Origin: JAEELC01 sp963605425
GTDB taxonomy: Bacteria > Bacillota_I > Bacilli_A > Acholeplasmatales > Anaeroplasmataceae
Assembly: GCA_963605425.1 (NCBI GenBank)
Contig: CAVCUQ010000032.1
Span: 1 to 16,720 of the forward strand
Direction of reading: 5' to 3'
DNA: 16,720 bases
The position numbers and the translations under genes were made by a program. The notes beneath the pieces were generated by a model. That model worked only from the letters and a program-made list of their open reading frames with translations, was not told where the DNA came from and searched no databases. Below, piece by piece: positions 7,051 to 15,110 of this stretch. How positions within the stretch are numbered: position 1 is the stretch's first letter; every line of letters starts with the position of its first letter.

Positions 7051-8327
7051 TGATAAATATAGTAGAATTACTTAAAAGTAATAAGGAAATTAGTGATTAT
7101 AAGATTATTGAAACAGTTGTTTCTAGTTATGAATTATTCTTTGTATTAGGAAAACTTGAAACTGTTAGATCAACTAATACATCATCTTCTAAGGTTACAG
7201 TTTATAAGGATCATGACTCATTTAGAGGTAACGCTTCATTTACATTATCTGTAAATGATGCAAAAGAAGAAGTAGAGTCAAAAATTTTAAATGCAATTGA
7301 AACTGCAAGTTTAATTAATAATGAATATTATAGCTTACCAAGTGATGAGAGTCTTGATGTTACTCTTGATACTAATTTTGAGGATTATGATCCTAAAGAA
7401 TTAGGTGCTAGTATATACGAAACAGTAGAGGCTACATGCAAAGGTAAAGCTAAATTTAATGCTTGTGAAATCTTTATTAATAAGAGAAGCCGTCATATAA
7501 TAACTAGTACAAAGGTTGATAAAAAAGAAATTAGCTATGATGCAATGATAGAACTTATTCCTACTTATGATATTAAAGGAAATGGTGACTCAGTTGAATT
7601 ATATAAAGCAATAACTTTCTCATTCTTTGATGAAAAGAAATTAACTAAGACAATTAAGCAATCTTTAAAGGATGTTACAGCTCGTGCTAAAGCAGTTAAA
7701 CCTGTTAAGCCAATTGAATGCCCTATAATTCTTAGAAGTGATGAGATAGGTGAAATAGTAATGCAATATGCATCTAATTTATCTTATGAAGCACTTTATT
7801 CTAAATATAATTTATTTAATAAAGGCGATAAGATTCAAAAAGATGCAAAATATGATAAATTAAATGTATCAGTTTGTGGAAAACTTCCATATTCTAGTAA
7901 ATCTCATGCATTTGATGATGATGGTATTGATTTAAGTAAAGTAAAAGTAATTAAGGATGGTATTGCTCATAAGAATTATGGTAGTAACCAATATGCTCAA
8001 TATTTAAAAAAGAAACCTACGGGTAATTTAAGACTAATTGAACTTAAAAAAGGTTCATATAGTGAAAAAGAATTAAAAGCAGAACCATACTTAGAATGTG
8101 TATCATTTTCAGGACTTCAAGTAGACCTTGAAAATGATTATATAGGCGGAGAAGTTAGACTTGCTAATTACTTTGATGGAAAGAAGATTATTCCACTAAC
8201 TGGTATTTCTATTTCAGGTAAATTATCTGAAGTAATTAATACAATTAAATTATCGAATAAGGTAACATATGATTCTAATTATAAAGGACCAAATCTAGCT
8301 TTATTTGAAGGATTTAAAATCTATTAA
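7050..8327 (+). CDS. tldE: TldE/PmbA, non-catalytic partner of TldD
   Basis: 425 residues of the PmbA/TldA family without a HExxxH motif, as expected for the inactive half of the TldD/TldE heterodimer. In this family TldE completes the peptide tunnel while TldD holds the zinc. The C-terminal stretch (ENDYIGGEVRLANYF, then PLTGISISGKL, then KVTYDSNYKGPNLALFEGF) recalls conserved PmbA blocks. The gene starts at an ATG overlapping the tldD stop by one base, with AAGGTGA at 7032-7038 inside tldD as ribosome binding site. It is last in its operon. Gene order tldD-tldE supports the assignment. Confidence 0.85.
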   Translation: MINIVELLKSNKEISDYKIIETVVSSYELFFVLGKLETVRSTNTSSSKVTVYKDHDSFRGNASFTLSVNDAKEEVESKILNAIETASLINNEYYSLPSDESLDVTLDTNFEDYDPKELGASIYETVEATCKGKAKFNACEIFINKRSRHIITSTKVDKKEISYDAMIELIPTYDIKGNGDSVELYKAITFSFFDEKKLTKTIKQSLKDVTARAKAVKPVKPIECPIILRSDEIGEIVMQYASNLSYEALYSKYNLFNKGDKIQKDAKYDKLNVSVCGKLPYSSKSHAFDDDGIDLSKVKVIKDGIAHKNYGSNQYAQYLKKKPTGNLRLIELKKGSYSEKELKAEPYLECVSFSGLQVDLENDYIGGEVRLANYFDGKKIIPLTGISISGKLSEVINTIKLSNKVTYDSNYKGPNLALFEGFKIY

Positions 8328-8332
8328 TAATA

Positions 8333-8365
8333 ATATCTCGTTGCTTGTAGCAATGAGATATTTTT
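8333..8365 (+). terminator. Intrinsic terminator after tldE
   Basis: A 12-bp stem (8333-8344 with 8350-8361, one G-U at 8340/8354), a TTGTA loop and T run 8361-8365. It lies six bases after the stop codon. Confidence 0.85.
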
Positions 8366-8368
8366 CTA

Positions 8369-8397
8369 TATATTTTAATAATTAAAAGTGTTAAAAT
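8369..8397 (+). promoter_or_regulatory. Promoter of the yitT-like gene
   Basis: TAAAAT at 8392-8397 with extended -10 TG at 8389-8390. No good -35 is visible at 17 bases (TATATT). AGAGG at about 8412-8416 serves the ATG at 8424. Confidence 0.5.
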
Positions 8398-8423
8398 AGT
8401 CTCGTGTGTGAAAGAGGCTTTAT

Positions 8424-9311
8424 ATGAATCCTAAAATTAAAAAAGAAATTATTAGATATTCTATGATGGTACTTGCATGTGTAATATATGCTTTAGGTTT
8501 TTGTTTCTTTATTGAACCTAATAATATTGTAGCTGGTGCCATGTCCGGACTTGCTCAAGTAGTAAATCATTTTATTCCTCAAATTCAAGTAGGTATTTGG
8601 TTATTAATATTAAATACGCCTATAATTATTTTTTCATTTTTCCAAGAGGGATTTAAATTTACAATTAATTGTTTAATTACTATTGCAACTCTATCTTTAA
8701 TTACAACTGGACTAGATTTAATTATTGAACATTATGATTTGTATTTAAATGTGGATATTTTAACAGCTTGTATATTTGGTGCTGTACTTCAAGGTTTATC
8801 AATAGGTATATATTGTAAATATAGAGTCTCATCAGGTGGTACTGAACTTATTGGTAGATTTATTTATGAATGGACTAATAAGAAATTCTCTATTCCTCTA
8901 ATGAATGGTATCTGTGATGGTGTTATCGTTTTAGCAGGTGTAATTACATTTAGAAACCCTACTAACTTCTTATATGCATTAATTATTATCTTTATTGTAA
9001 CTAAGGTGTCAGATACAATTTTAGTTGGTTTAAATAAATCTAAATTATGTTATATCATAACTGAAAAAGGAGAAGATATAGGACATTTCCTTGTAAGTAA
9101 TTCTCCTCGTGGCGTAACCTTGTTAAAGGGTAAAGGAATGTATACAGACAAAGAAAAGATGATATTACTTACGGTAGTTAAGAAAACCCAAATAACACAA
9201 CTTAAGGAATGGGTTAAAGAATTAGATCCTAATGCTTTTATGATAGTAGGAGAAACTAATGAAGTATTAGGTAATGGCTTTAAACAACTAAATGTTGATG
9301 AAAACGATTAA
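8424..9311 (+). CDS. YitT-family membrane protein (DUF161 plus DUF2179)
   Basis: 295 residues. About five or six hydrophobic helices fill residues 10-205, starting with the family hallmark FIEPNNIVAGAMSGLAQ (about 28-44) and later YRVSSGGTELIG. A soluble DUF2179 domain occupies about 210-290 (ITEKGEDIG, then RGVTLLKGKGMY, a ferredoxin-like fold). Firmicutes carry several paralogues of this family; their transport or signalling role is not settled, so I give no substrate. It sits in the cytoplasmic membrane. It is a single gene between the tldE terminator and the promoter of the next small gene. I see no clear terminator directly after it, so read-through into the next gene is possible. Confidence 0.88.
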   Translation: MNPKIKKEIIRYSMMVLACVIYALGFCFFIEPNNIVAGAMSGLAQVVNHFIPQIQVGIWLLILNTPIIIFSFFQEGFKFTINCLITIATLSLITTGLDLIIEHYDLYLNVDILTACIFGAVLQGLSIGIYCKYRVSSGGTELIGRFIYEWTNKKFSIPLMNGICDGVIVLAGVITFRNPTNFLYALIIIFIVTKVSDTILVGLNKSKLCYIITEKGEDIGHFLVSNSPRGVTLLKGKGMYTDKEKMILLTVVKKTQITQLKEWVKELDPNAFMIVGETNEVLGNGFKQLNVDEND

Positions 9312-9334
9312 AATATAAGGATTTTAAGCTATAT

Positions 9335-9363
9335 TTGCAATAATAATTAATATAGTATATAAT
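9335..9363 (+). promoter_or_regulatory. Promoter of the small membrane-protein gene
   Basis: TTGCAA (9335-9340) and TATAAT (9358-9363) with a 17-base spacer, close to the sigma-A consensus. AAGGAGGAG at 9372-9380 is a strong ribosome binding site for the ATG at 9388. Confidence 0.75.
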
Positions 9364-9387
9364 ATCTAGCAAAGGAGGAGACACATT

Positions 9388-9783
9388 ATGAAAAAAGCAT
9401 CTAGTGTTTTATATTTAATTGGTAATATTTTAAATGGTATCGGTATTGTTATCTATTTATTATTAGGTATTATTGTTGTAGCAGGAGCTGGAAGCATAAA
9501 TGAAGTTCCTGAACAATATCAAGGACAATATACTGTAGCTGAATTTCAACAAATTGCAAAAGCAGCTGGTATATTCTTATTAATTTGTGCCGTTATAAGC
9601 ATTATTGTATTTATTTTAGCTTCAAGAGCTAGAAAAGCTGTTAATAATGGTTCTAAAGAATACGCTCCACACATTATCATGATTGTTGTTGGTGTAATTG
9701 GAACAAACTTATTATATCTAATTGGTGGTATCTTAGGAGTTGTAGCAGAATCTCAAGAACCAAATAATGCTAGCAATTTCTAA
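9388..9783 (+). CDS. Small three-helix membrane protein, function unknown
   Basis: 131 residues with three predicted membrane helices at about 8-33, 58-79 and 94-119. A short hydrophilic loop with NEVPEQYQGQY (38-48) follows helix 1, and an arginine/lysine patch (SRARK, 79-83) follows helix 2, which puts that side in the cytoplasm. The tail is short and polar. The arrangement is like small DUF-type Firmicute membrane proteins (DUF4064-like is possible), but I do not recognise a family with certainty. The strong promoter and ribosome binding site, and a terminator 9 bases after the stop, show it is a real and probably well-expressed single-gene unit. Confidence 0.8.
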   Translation: MKKASSVLYLIGNILNGIGIVIYLLLGIIVVAGAGSINEVPEQYQGQYTVAEFQQIAKAAGIFLLICAVISIIVFILASRARKAVNNGSKEYAPHIIMIVVGVIGTNLLYLIGGILGVVAESQEPNNASNF

Positions 9784-9792
9784 AAGAAGAAG

Positions 9793-9816
9793 GATTGGCG
9801 TTGCCAATCTTTTTTT
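9793..9816 (+). terminator. Intrinsic terminator after the small membrane-protein gene
   Basis: GATTGGC (9793-9799) pairs with GCCAATC (9803-9809) around a GTT loop. Seven T follow (9810-9816). A-rich bases before the stem could extend it with the T run. Confidence 0.88.
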
Positions 9817-9835
9817 ATACTTTAAAGTTAAGCAA

Positions 9836-9867
9836 ATAAAAAAAACTTCACACGAATGTGAAGTTTT
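9836..9867 (-). terminator. Intrinsic terminator of rpsD (minus strand)
   Basis: The arms 9842-9852 and 9857-9867 pair perfectly around a CGAA loop. On the minus strand the stem is followed by at least eight U, read from the A run 9838-9845. The right side has only TTTT, so its main direction is leftward. Confidence 0.85.
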
Positions 9868-9875
9868 CTTAATTA

Positions 9876-10475
9876 CTATCTGTTATAGTATTCAACGATT
9901 AATAGATCGTTAATGTCAGTTAAGAATTCATCTCTTTCAGGAATTCTAACTAGAGTACCTGTGAACTTGTCAGCATCATATGATACATATTCAGGTCTAG
10001 AAACTACAGCTTCTAAAGCTTCCTTAACAATCTTGAAATCTTTAGCTTTTGCGCTAACAGCTACTGTTTGACCAGCATGTAATCTGTAAGAAGCAATGTC
10101 AACTTTCTTACCATCAACTAGGATGTGACCATGGTTAACTAATTGTCTAGCTTGAGCACGTGTAGTAGCGAATCCTAAACGATAAACGATATTGTCTAGT
10201 CTGCATTCAAGAAGCTTCATGAAGTTAGTACCAGTAACACCATTCATACGAGAAGCCTCGTCGAAAGTCTTACGGAATTGCTTTTCACTCATACCATAAG
10301 TGAATCTAACTCTTTGCTTTTCTTGCTTTTGAATACCATATTCTTTTAACTTACCTTGGCTTTGACCATGTTGTCCAGGTGCATAAGCTCTCTTAGCGAT
10401 TTCTTTACCAGTACCAGAGATTGAGTAGTTAACACGTCTTGAAATCTTCCAGCTTGGTCCAGTGTATCTTGACAT
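9876..10475 (-). CDS. rpsD: 30S ribosomal protein S4
   Basis: 199 residues, the normal length of bacterial S4. The N-terminal block MSRYTGPSWKISRR lacks the zinc-binding cysteines, so this is the C-minus form known from Bacillus. An S4 RNA-binding domain spans about 90-155 (RLDNIVYRLGFATTRAQARQ, then GHILVDGKKVDI), and the end VEYYNR is typical. S4 binds 16S rRNA early in 30S assembly. The gene stands alone rather than in the alpha operon, again as in Bacillus. Start: the ATG complementary to 10473-10475, with AGGAGG (complement of 10485-10490). The long leader suggests autoregulation. It stops with TAG. Confidence 0.97.
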   Translation of the reverse strand: MSRYTGPSWKISRRVNYSISGTGKEIAKRAYAPGQHGQSQGKLKEYGIQKQEKQRVRFTYGMSEKQFRKTFDEASRMNGVTGTNFMKLLECRLDNIVYRLGFATTRAQARQLVNHGHILVDGKKVDIASYRLHAGQTVAVSAKAKDFKIVKEALEAVVSRPEYVSYDADKFTGTLVRIPERDEFLTDINDLLIVEYYNR

Positions 10476-10640
10476 AATTTTAATCCTCCTATATGTCTAT
10501 ATTCGGAATAAAAAGAAATTTGTTTATATTACGTTTTATAACTATTGTTTACTAACCATTTCACCTAAAGCAGTAAGATTACTTTGTGCCATAAAGGATC
10601 AATAATATATAAAATATATAAACTCTGCTTTTTACTCGCT
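10476..10640 (-). promoter_or_regulatory. rpsD 5' leader, candidate S4 autoregulatory RNA
   Basis: From the predicted start near 10639, about 165 bases of untranslated leader precede the rpsD ATG. A 7-bp long-range stem forms between the complements of 10567-10573 and 10625-10631. Inside it, the complements of 10582-10585 and 10593-10596 form a small hairpin whose loop holds GGCAC in the RNA. In Bacillus subtilis, S4 represses its own gene through a structured leader; the position here fits that, but I could not align the structure, so this is inference. Confidence 0.45.
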
Positions 10641-10645
10641 TGAAT

Positions 10646-10675
10646 ATTATATATGAAATTAGGTATACTTGTCAA
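10646..10675 (-). promoter_or_regulatory. rpsD promoter
   Basis: On the minus strand TTGACA (complement of 10670-10675) and TATAAT (complement of 10646-10651) are 18 bases apart. Both hexamers are perfect consensus, the only such promoter in the window, which suits a ribosomal protein gene. Confidence 0.85.
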
Positions 10676-10682
10676 TTAAAAA

Positions 10683-10720
10683 TTGAAATTTATTTACAAA
10701 TAGTTATAATAGTTTATAAA
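10683..10720 (+). promoter_or_regulatory. Promoter region of the HAD gene
   Basis: TTGAAA (10683-10688) with TATAAT (10705-10710) at 16-base spacing is the best pair. TTTACA (10693-10698) with TATAAA (10715-10720), also 16 bases apart, is an overlapping alternative. The region is divergent from and nearly back-to-back with the rpsD promoter. AAAGGAGA before 10740 is the ribosome binding site. Confidence 0.6.
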
Positions 10721-10746
10721 TAATTCTAATAAAAGGAGATTAATAT

Positions 10747-11391
10747 ATGTTAGATAATGTTAAAGGTATAATATTCGATTTAGATGGAACTTTATTTGAT
10801 TCTAATTCAATGTGGCATGATATCGATGTAAAGTTCTTTGCTAAAAGAGGCCTTGAAGTGCCTTCTGATTTCAGTCAAAAGATAGCACCTTTAGGACTAG
10901 AAAAAGCAGCACTTTATTGTATTAATGAATGCGGAATAAAGAATACAAAAGAAGAGATTATAGCTGAGTGGCATGATATGGCAATAGATGAATACGCGCA
11001 TAATGTGCCTCTTAAACCATATGCTAAAGAATATATTATTAAACTAAAAGAAAAAGGCATAAAACTAGCAATTGCAACTGCAAACGATGATAAGTTCTAT
11101 ATGCCTTGTTTAAAGAGAAATAAGATAGATGAATATTTTGATTTTATATGTGATGTAAATGAATTTAAAGGTACTAAAAACACACCTGAAATATATTTAC
11201 ATGTTGCAAGTAAACTTAATATGAAGCCAAGTGAAATAGCTGTATTTGAAGATATAGTAAAAGCCTTAGAATCAGCTAAATTAGGTGGTTTTTACACTGT
11301 TGCTGTTGATGATAAATCAAGTGAGAATTTAAGAGATGAGAAGAAGAAAATAGCAGATAGATTTGTTTATTCTTTTAGCGAGTTAATCTAA
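10747..11391 (+). CDS. HAD-superfamily hydrolase (phosphoglucomutase/phosphatase-like)
   Basis: 214 residues. The four HAD motifs are visible: DLDGTLFDS with nucleophile Asp11 and acid/base Asp13; Thr111 in LAIATAN (motif II); Lys144 in TKNTPEIY (motif III); and Glu168-Asp169 in FEDIVKALESAKLGGF (motif IV). The helical cap lies between motif I and motif II (about 20-85), the C1 arrangement of beta-phosphoglucomutase-like and phosphoglycolate phosphatase-like enzymes. It should remove or move phosphate on a small metabolite in the cytosol; the substrate is not predictable. It is a single gene. Its last nine bases overlap the end of the convergent minus-strand gene, and no terminator separates them. 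Confidence 0.88.
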   Translation: MLDNVKGIIFDLDGTLFDSNSMWHDIDVKFFAKRGLEVPSDFSQKIAPLGLEKAALYCINECGIKNTKEEIIAEWHDMAIDEYAHNVPLKPYAKEYIIKLKEKGIKLAIATANDDKFYMPCLKRNKIDEYFDFICDVNEFKGTKNTPEIYLHVASKLNMKPSEIAVFEDIVKALESAKLGGFYTVAVDDKSSENLRDEKKKIADRFVYSFSELI

Positions 11392-11844
11392 ATAGCAAGC
11401 TAACTTTATAGATAAATAATTAATAAATACTTCTAAATTCTCTTTATCCATTTCATTAAATCTATTAAAACTAGTAGAATCAATATCTAGTACACCGTAT
11501 AACTTATTATTAATCATAATAGGAAGTACTATTTCTGAATTGGATCTACTATCACAAGCAATATGTCCTTCAAATTCATGTACATTAGGCACTATGACAG
11601 TTTCTAAAGTACTAGCACATTTGCCACATACTCCCTTGTTTAATTCGATAGTAGTACAAGCAACACGGCCTTGAAATGGTCCTAGTATAAGTTTTGAATC
11701 TTTATATAGATAAAAACCTACCCAAGAAATATCTTCTAAATAAGAGTTTAGAAGAGCAGATGCATTAGATAGTGTAGTGATTTCATATATATCAGATTCA
11801 AAGAATGTTTTAGCAATAATATTTAATTCCTTATAATTAGTCAT
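11383..11844 (-). CDS. Free methionine-(R)-sulfoxide reductase (GAF domain)
   Basis: 153 residues forming one GAF domain. GPFQGRVACTTI, GVCGKC and HIACDSRSNSEIVLPI are the marks of the fRMsr (YebR/MsrC) family. Cys63, Cys73 and Cys97 have the same spacing (10 and 24) as the catalytic cysteines I recall for the E. coli enzyme (84, 94, 118). Cys76 is extra. The enzyme reduces free L-methionine-(R)-sulfoxide to methionine, with thioredoxin restoring the cysteines; it is a cytosolic oxidative-damage repair enzyme. Start: ATG complementary to 11842-11844, with AGAGGT (complement of 11852-11857). It converges on the HAD gene and overlaps it by nine bases. Confidence 0.92.
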   Translation of the reverse strand: MTNYKELNIIAKTFFESDIYEITTLSNASALLNSYLEDISWVGFYLYKDSKLILGPFQGRVACTTIELNKGVCGKCASTLETVIVPNVHEFEGHIACDSRSNSEIVLPIMINNKLYGVLDIDSTSFNRFNEMDKENLEVFINYLSIKLACYLD

Positions 11845-11868
11845 TTGAAATACCTCTTTTTAAAAACT

Positions 11869-11897
11869 ATTGTATCAAATATAGTTGTTGATTTTAA
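11869..11897 (-). promoter_or_regulatory. Promoter of the methionine sulfoxide reductase gene
   Basis: On the minus strand TACAAT (complement of 11869-11874) has an extended -10 TG. The weak TTAAAA (complement of 11892-11897) lies 17 bases upstream. The leader is about 20 bases. Confidence 0.5.
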
Positions 11898-11916
11898 GTA
11901 TTTATTATAATAAAAT
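11888..11916 (+). promoter_or_regulatory. Promoter of the thiI operon
   Basis: TTGATT (11888-11893) and TAAAAT (11911-11916) have a 17-base spacer. It overlaps the -35 region of the opposing minus-strand promoter, so polymerases on the two may interfere. GCGAGGT just before 11936 is the ribosome binding site for the ATG at 11943. Confidence 0.6.
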
Positions 11917-11942
11917 ATTATGGTATAAGCGAGGTATATAAA

Positions 11943-13196
11943 ATGATTTATAACCAAATTTTAATTCGTTTCGGTGATTTAACTTTAAAGGGTAAGAACC
12001 AAAGAGACTTTTTAAAGAAGGAAATTACTTTAATTAATAGAAAGTTAAATGGCTTAGATGTTGATATTATTACTGCTCATGAGAGAGTATATATCAATTT
12101 AAAGAATGAAGATTATAAGAAAGTAATAGAACATTTAGATTTAGTTTCAGGTTTATCTAGCTACTCTTTAGTTGTAACAGCTAGTAAAGATATTGATGAT
12201 ATTAAAGAAAAGGCTTTAGCCTTAGTTAAAGAAGAAATTAAGGGAAATACATCTTTTAAGGTTTTAACTAGAAGAGCGGATAAGAAGTATCCTTTAGATA
12301 GTCTTACTGTTACTAAAGCTGTTTCAGGCTATGTTCTAGCAAATCAAGGTGACTTAAACTTAAGAGTTGATGTTCATAATCCAGAAAACACATTACATGT
12401 AGAAATTAGAGAAGAAGGAGTATATCTATTCTTATCTGATATTAGAGCTATGGGTGGATATCCTGTTGGTGTAGCAGGCAAAGGTATATTAATGTTATCA
12501 GGTGGTCTTGATTCACCTGTTGCTGGATACTTAGCTATGAAACAAGGTATTGAAATTGAATGTTTACACTTTGAATCTACTCCTTTAACTAGTATTGAAT
12601 CTAGTCAAAAAGTAGTAGATCTATGTAAGATTCTAGCTAAATATAGCCCTAATAATAAGATCAATCTAATTATGGTACCTTTTAAGGAATTACATATGGC
12701 ATTACTAGATAATGTAGATGATTCTTATAAGATAACTGTTATGCGTAGAATGATGTTTAGAATAGCTGAAGGTATTGTAAACAAGAGAAAGGCATTATGT
12801 ATTGTAACTGGTGAATCCGTAGGACAAGTTGCAAGTCAAACGTTAAATAGTATGTATACTATTAATAATGTAACTAATGTACCTGTTATAAGACCTTTAT
12901 GTACTACTGATAAGGTAGATATTGTAAGATATGCTCATAAGATTGGAACATATGATACATCTATTAGACCATTTGAAGATTGTTGTACTGTATATCTTCC
13001 AACAAATCCAGCTACAAGCCCTAAGGTATATAAAGCAGAACATTATGAATCATTATTTGATTATAAACCTATGGTAGATTTCTGCATAAATAATGTACGT
13101 ATTCTTCCTATTACTCCAGATAGCGATATCGACTTGCCTAGTCTTGGATTTGAAACTAGAGAAGTAGTTGATTTAATTAAGACTAATAAGGAATAA
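11943..13196 (+). CDS. thiI: tRNA 4-thiouridine synthase ThiI
   Basis: 417 residues: an N-terminal ferredoxin-like part and THUMP domain (about 1-165, with LTLKGKNQRDFLKK near the start), then an adenylating PP-loop ATPase domain with SGGLDSP at 186-192. ThiI activates uridine 8 of tRNA with ATP and inserts sulfur to make s4U, and can also feed sulfur to thiamine thiazole. The rhodanese domain of the E. coli protein (total about 480) is missing, as in Bacillus, so sulfur is presumably taken directly from a cysteine desulfurase. The dedicated desulfurase that often precedes thiI in Firmicutes is not here. It is first of three genes spaced 4 and 12 bases apart. Confidence 0.95.
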   Translation: MIYNQILIRFGDLTLKGKNQRDFLKKEITLINRKLNGLDVDIITAHERVYINLKNEDYKKVIEHLDLVSGLSSYSLVVTASKDIDDIKEKALALVKEEIKGNTSFKVLTRRADKKYPLDSLTVTKAVSGYVLANQGDLNLRVDVHNPENTLHVEIREEGVYLFLSDIRAMGGYPVGVAGKGILMLSGGLDSPVAGYLAMKQGIEIECLHFESTPLTSIESSQKVVDLCKILAKYSPNNKINLIMVPFKELHMALLDNVDDSYKITVMRRMMFRIAEGIVNKRKALCIVTGESVGQVASQTLNSMYTINNVTNVPVIRPLCTTDKVDIVRYAHKIGTYDTSIRPFEDCCTVYLPTNPATSPKVYKAEHYESLFDYKPMVDFCINNVRILPITPDSDIDLPSLGFETREVVDLIKTNKE

Positions 13197-13200
13197 TATT

Positions 13201-13911
13201 ATGATTACTTCTTTAAAAAATCAAACTGTTAAAGATTTAATTGCTTTACGTACAGCTAAATCAAGAAAAGAAACTAAGACTTTTTTAGTTGAAGGAGAAC
13301 ATTTGGTTAGAGAGGCTAAATTAAATAATAGATTAATTAAAGCCTATACTACTAGTGAGTCTCTTGAAGGTGAATTAGTTTCTGTAGACGTAATGAACAA
13401 GATATGTTCAACAAGTACTGCAGTAAGACAAATAGGTGTTTGCTCATTAGATGAAAAGAGCGAGATTTCTGACAAGGTTTTAATATTAGATGGTATTCAA
13501 GATCCTGGTAATTTAGGTACTCTACTTAGAAGTGCTAAAGCTTTTGATTTTAATACTATATTTTTATCTGATGGAACTTGTGATATTTATAATGATAAAG
13601 TTATTAGATCTAGTCAAGGAGCTATCTTTAAGCTTAATTTTATAAGAGGAAATAAGATAGATTTTATTAATAATTTATCTAAAACTCATAAAGTATACAA
13701 TACTAATGTAAGAAATGGTGTTGATATTAAGAAGGCAACTTTGCCTTCTAAAGTAGCGCTTATTTTAGGTAACGAAGGATACGGAGTAAGCGATGAGATT
13801 AATGCTTTAGATCTTGAATCTCTATATATCAATATGTCTAATATGGAGAGCTTAAATGTTGGGGTAGCTGGTTCTATATTAATGTATGAAATTACTAATA
13901 AAAGTATTTAA
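13201..13911 (+). CDS. SpoU/TrmH-family RNA 2'-O-methyltransferase
   Basis: 236 residues. The N-terminal 85 or so form the small RNA-binding (SpoU substrate-binding) domain (FLVEGEHLVREA at about 28-39). The rest is a SPOUT knot domain. Motif 1 is DGIQDPGNLGTLLRS (97-111, with Asn104), motif 2 LGNEGYGVS (Asn191, Glu192) and motif 3 MESLNVGVA (215-223). Members methylate a ribose 2'-OH of rRNA or tRNA with S-adenosylmethionine; the closest type is the YsgA-like group of Firmicutes, whose target is uncertain. Motif 3 has GVAGSI where SVAAGI is more usual, a mild variant. Start: ATG at 13201, with a modest AAGGA that begins inside the last codons of thiI, so it is probably translated by coupling to thiI. 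Confidence 0.9.
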   Translation: MITSLKNQTVKDLIALRTAKSRKETKTFLVEGEHLVREAKLNNRLIKAYTTSESLEGELVSVDVMNKICSTSTAVRQIGVCSLDEKSEISDKVLILDGIQDPGNLGTLLRSAKAFDFNTIFLSDGTCDIYNDKVIRSSQGAIFKLNFIRGNKIDFINNLSKTHKVYNTNVRNGVDIKKATLPSKVALILGNEGYGVSDEINALDLESLYINMSNMESLNVGVAGSILMYEITNKSI

Positions 13912-13923
13912 TAAGGTGAAGTT

Positions 13924-15063
13924 ATGAAAAAAAGTAAAAAGAAAAAGATAATAGCAGAAATAATTTTAATTTTAGCCTTAATTATCTTTGTACTTTCTGT
14001 ATTATTTAATTTAGGAGATCCGGCTGAAATCTGGAAAGCTATAGGAAATGCCAAATATAACTATTTTATAGCTGCTATAGGATTTTTAGCATTATATATT
14101 GCTATATACAGCTTATCTATGATTATATTATCAAGATCTAGTGGTATTAAATCAAAAACAAATGATTTATTTTTAATATCAAGTTGCGAGTTCTTCTTTA
14201 ATGGAATTACACCAGGAGCTGTAGGAGGGCAACCATTCCAAGTTTTCGCATTTAATCAACTTGGTGTTCCAGCAAGTAAGTCAACAGGTATTATTCTTAC
14301 AAACTTTTTATGTCAAATGTTTGCACAATTAATAATATCTTTATTATCACTAATTTATTATCCTCTTATAATTCAGTATGCACCAGGAATGATTTGGGTG
14401 TTCTGGCTAGGATTTATTATAAACTGTATTGGTTCTTTATTCTTTATCTCTTTAGGTGCAAGCAAAAAGGTTAGAAAGGCAATGGTTAAGCTAATCAACT
14501 GGATTTGTCATTTTAAGATTATGAGAAGAGCTAAGAATGTGCCTAGTAGATTTGAAAAGTACATGGTTGATGCTCAAACAGCATTCTCAGAGTGTTGGAA
14601 GAAAAAAGGAGCCTTCTTCCTTGCATTATTTACTAAGATATGTGCATATTTAGTACTTTACACTATACCATTCTTTATCTTAAAAGCTATCAATTTACCT
14701 CTTGGTCATGAAAGAGGATGTATTGATATTACTATGGTATTTGAAATTATTTGTGTCACATCATTTGCGATGATGGCAGCTAACTATATTCCAACTCCAG
14801 GAGCTGCAGGTTTCCTTGAATTTGCATTTATGTATTTCTTCTTACCTATTATTATTCAAACTGGTGCTACACCAACAGTTGCAGAACAAGCAAACGCTAC
14901 AGCAGGTGTACTACTTTGGAGAGTTGTAACATACTATATTTTAATGTTATTCTCATTCATTGATTACTTTGTATTTGTTAAGAAGAAACATGTCTCTTAT
15001 GCAAAACAAGATGATGCCGAACAAAGCGTCAATTTAAATAGTGAAGAAATAATTGAATTATAA
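13924..15063 (+). CDS. Flippase-like membrane protein (UPF0104/LPG synthase TM family)
   Basis: 379 residues with a lysine-rich N-terminus (KKSKKKK) and about eight membrane helices. Two family blocks are clear: GITPGAVGGQPFQVF at 94-108 and IPTPGAAGFLEFAF at 289-302. This is the transmembrane domain found in MprF, AglD and related proteins, where it moves or senses lipids or lipid-linked sugars. The MprF aminoacyl-transfer domain is absent, so it cannot make lysyl-phosphatidylglycerol by itself. Its location is the cytoplasmic membrane; the substrate is unknown. AAGGTGA (13913-13919) precedes the ATG. It is third in the thiI operon, without obvious functional link to the two RNA-modification genes. 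A terminator follows. Confidence 0.88.
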   Translation: MKKSKKKKIIAEIILILALIIFVLSVLFNLGDPAEIWKAIGNAKYNYFIAAIGFLALYIAIYSLSMIILSRSSGIKSKTNDLFLISSCEFFFNGITPGAVGGQPFQVFAFNQLGVPASKSTGIILTNFLCQMFAQLIISLLSLIYYPLIIQYAPGMIWVFWLGFIINCIGSLFFISLGASKKVRKAMVKLINWICHFKIMRRAKNVPSRFEKYMVDAQTAFSECWKKKGAFFLALFTKICAYLVLYTIPFFILKAINLPLGHERGCIDITMVFEIICVTSFAMMAANYIPTPGAAGFLEFAFMYFFLPIIIQTGATPTVAEQANATAGVLLWRVVTYYILMLFSFIDYFVFVKKKHVSYAKQDDAEQSVNLNSEEIIEL

Positions 15064-15071
15064 TTATTAAG

Positions 15072-15103
15072 AACAGTTAGTTATAAATGCTAGCTGTTTT
15101 TTT
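15072..15103 (+). terminator. Intrinsic terminator of the thiI operon
   Basis: AACAGTTAG (15072-15080) pairs with CTAGCTGTT (15090-15098) with one G-U, around a 9-base loop. T run 15097-15103. It starts 9 bases after the stop of the flippase-like gene. Confidence 0.85.
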
Positions 15104-15110
15104 ATGTTTT

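Noticed and set aside
5641..8327. TldD/TldE as part of a peptide-antibiotic cluster
   Set aside because: No precursor peptide, modification enzyme or dedicated exporter gene lies next to the pair; the ABC exporter is a separate MarR-controlled operon beyond two terminators.
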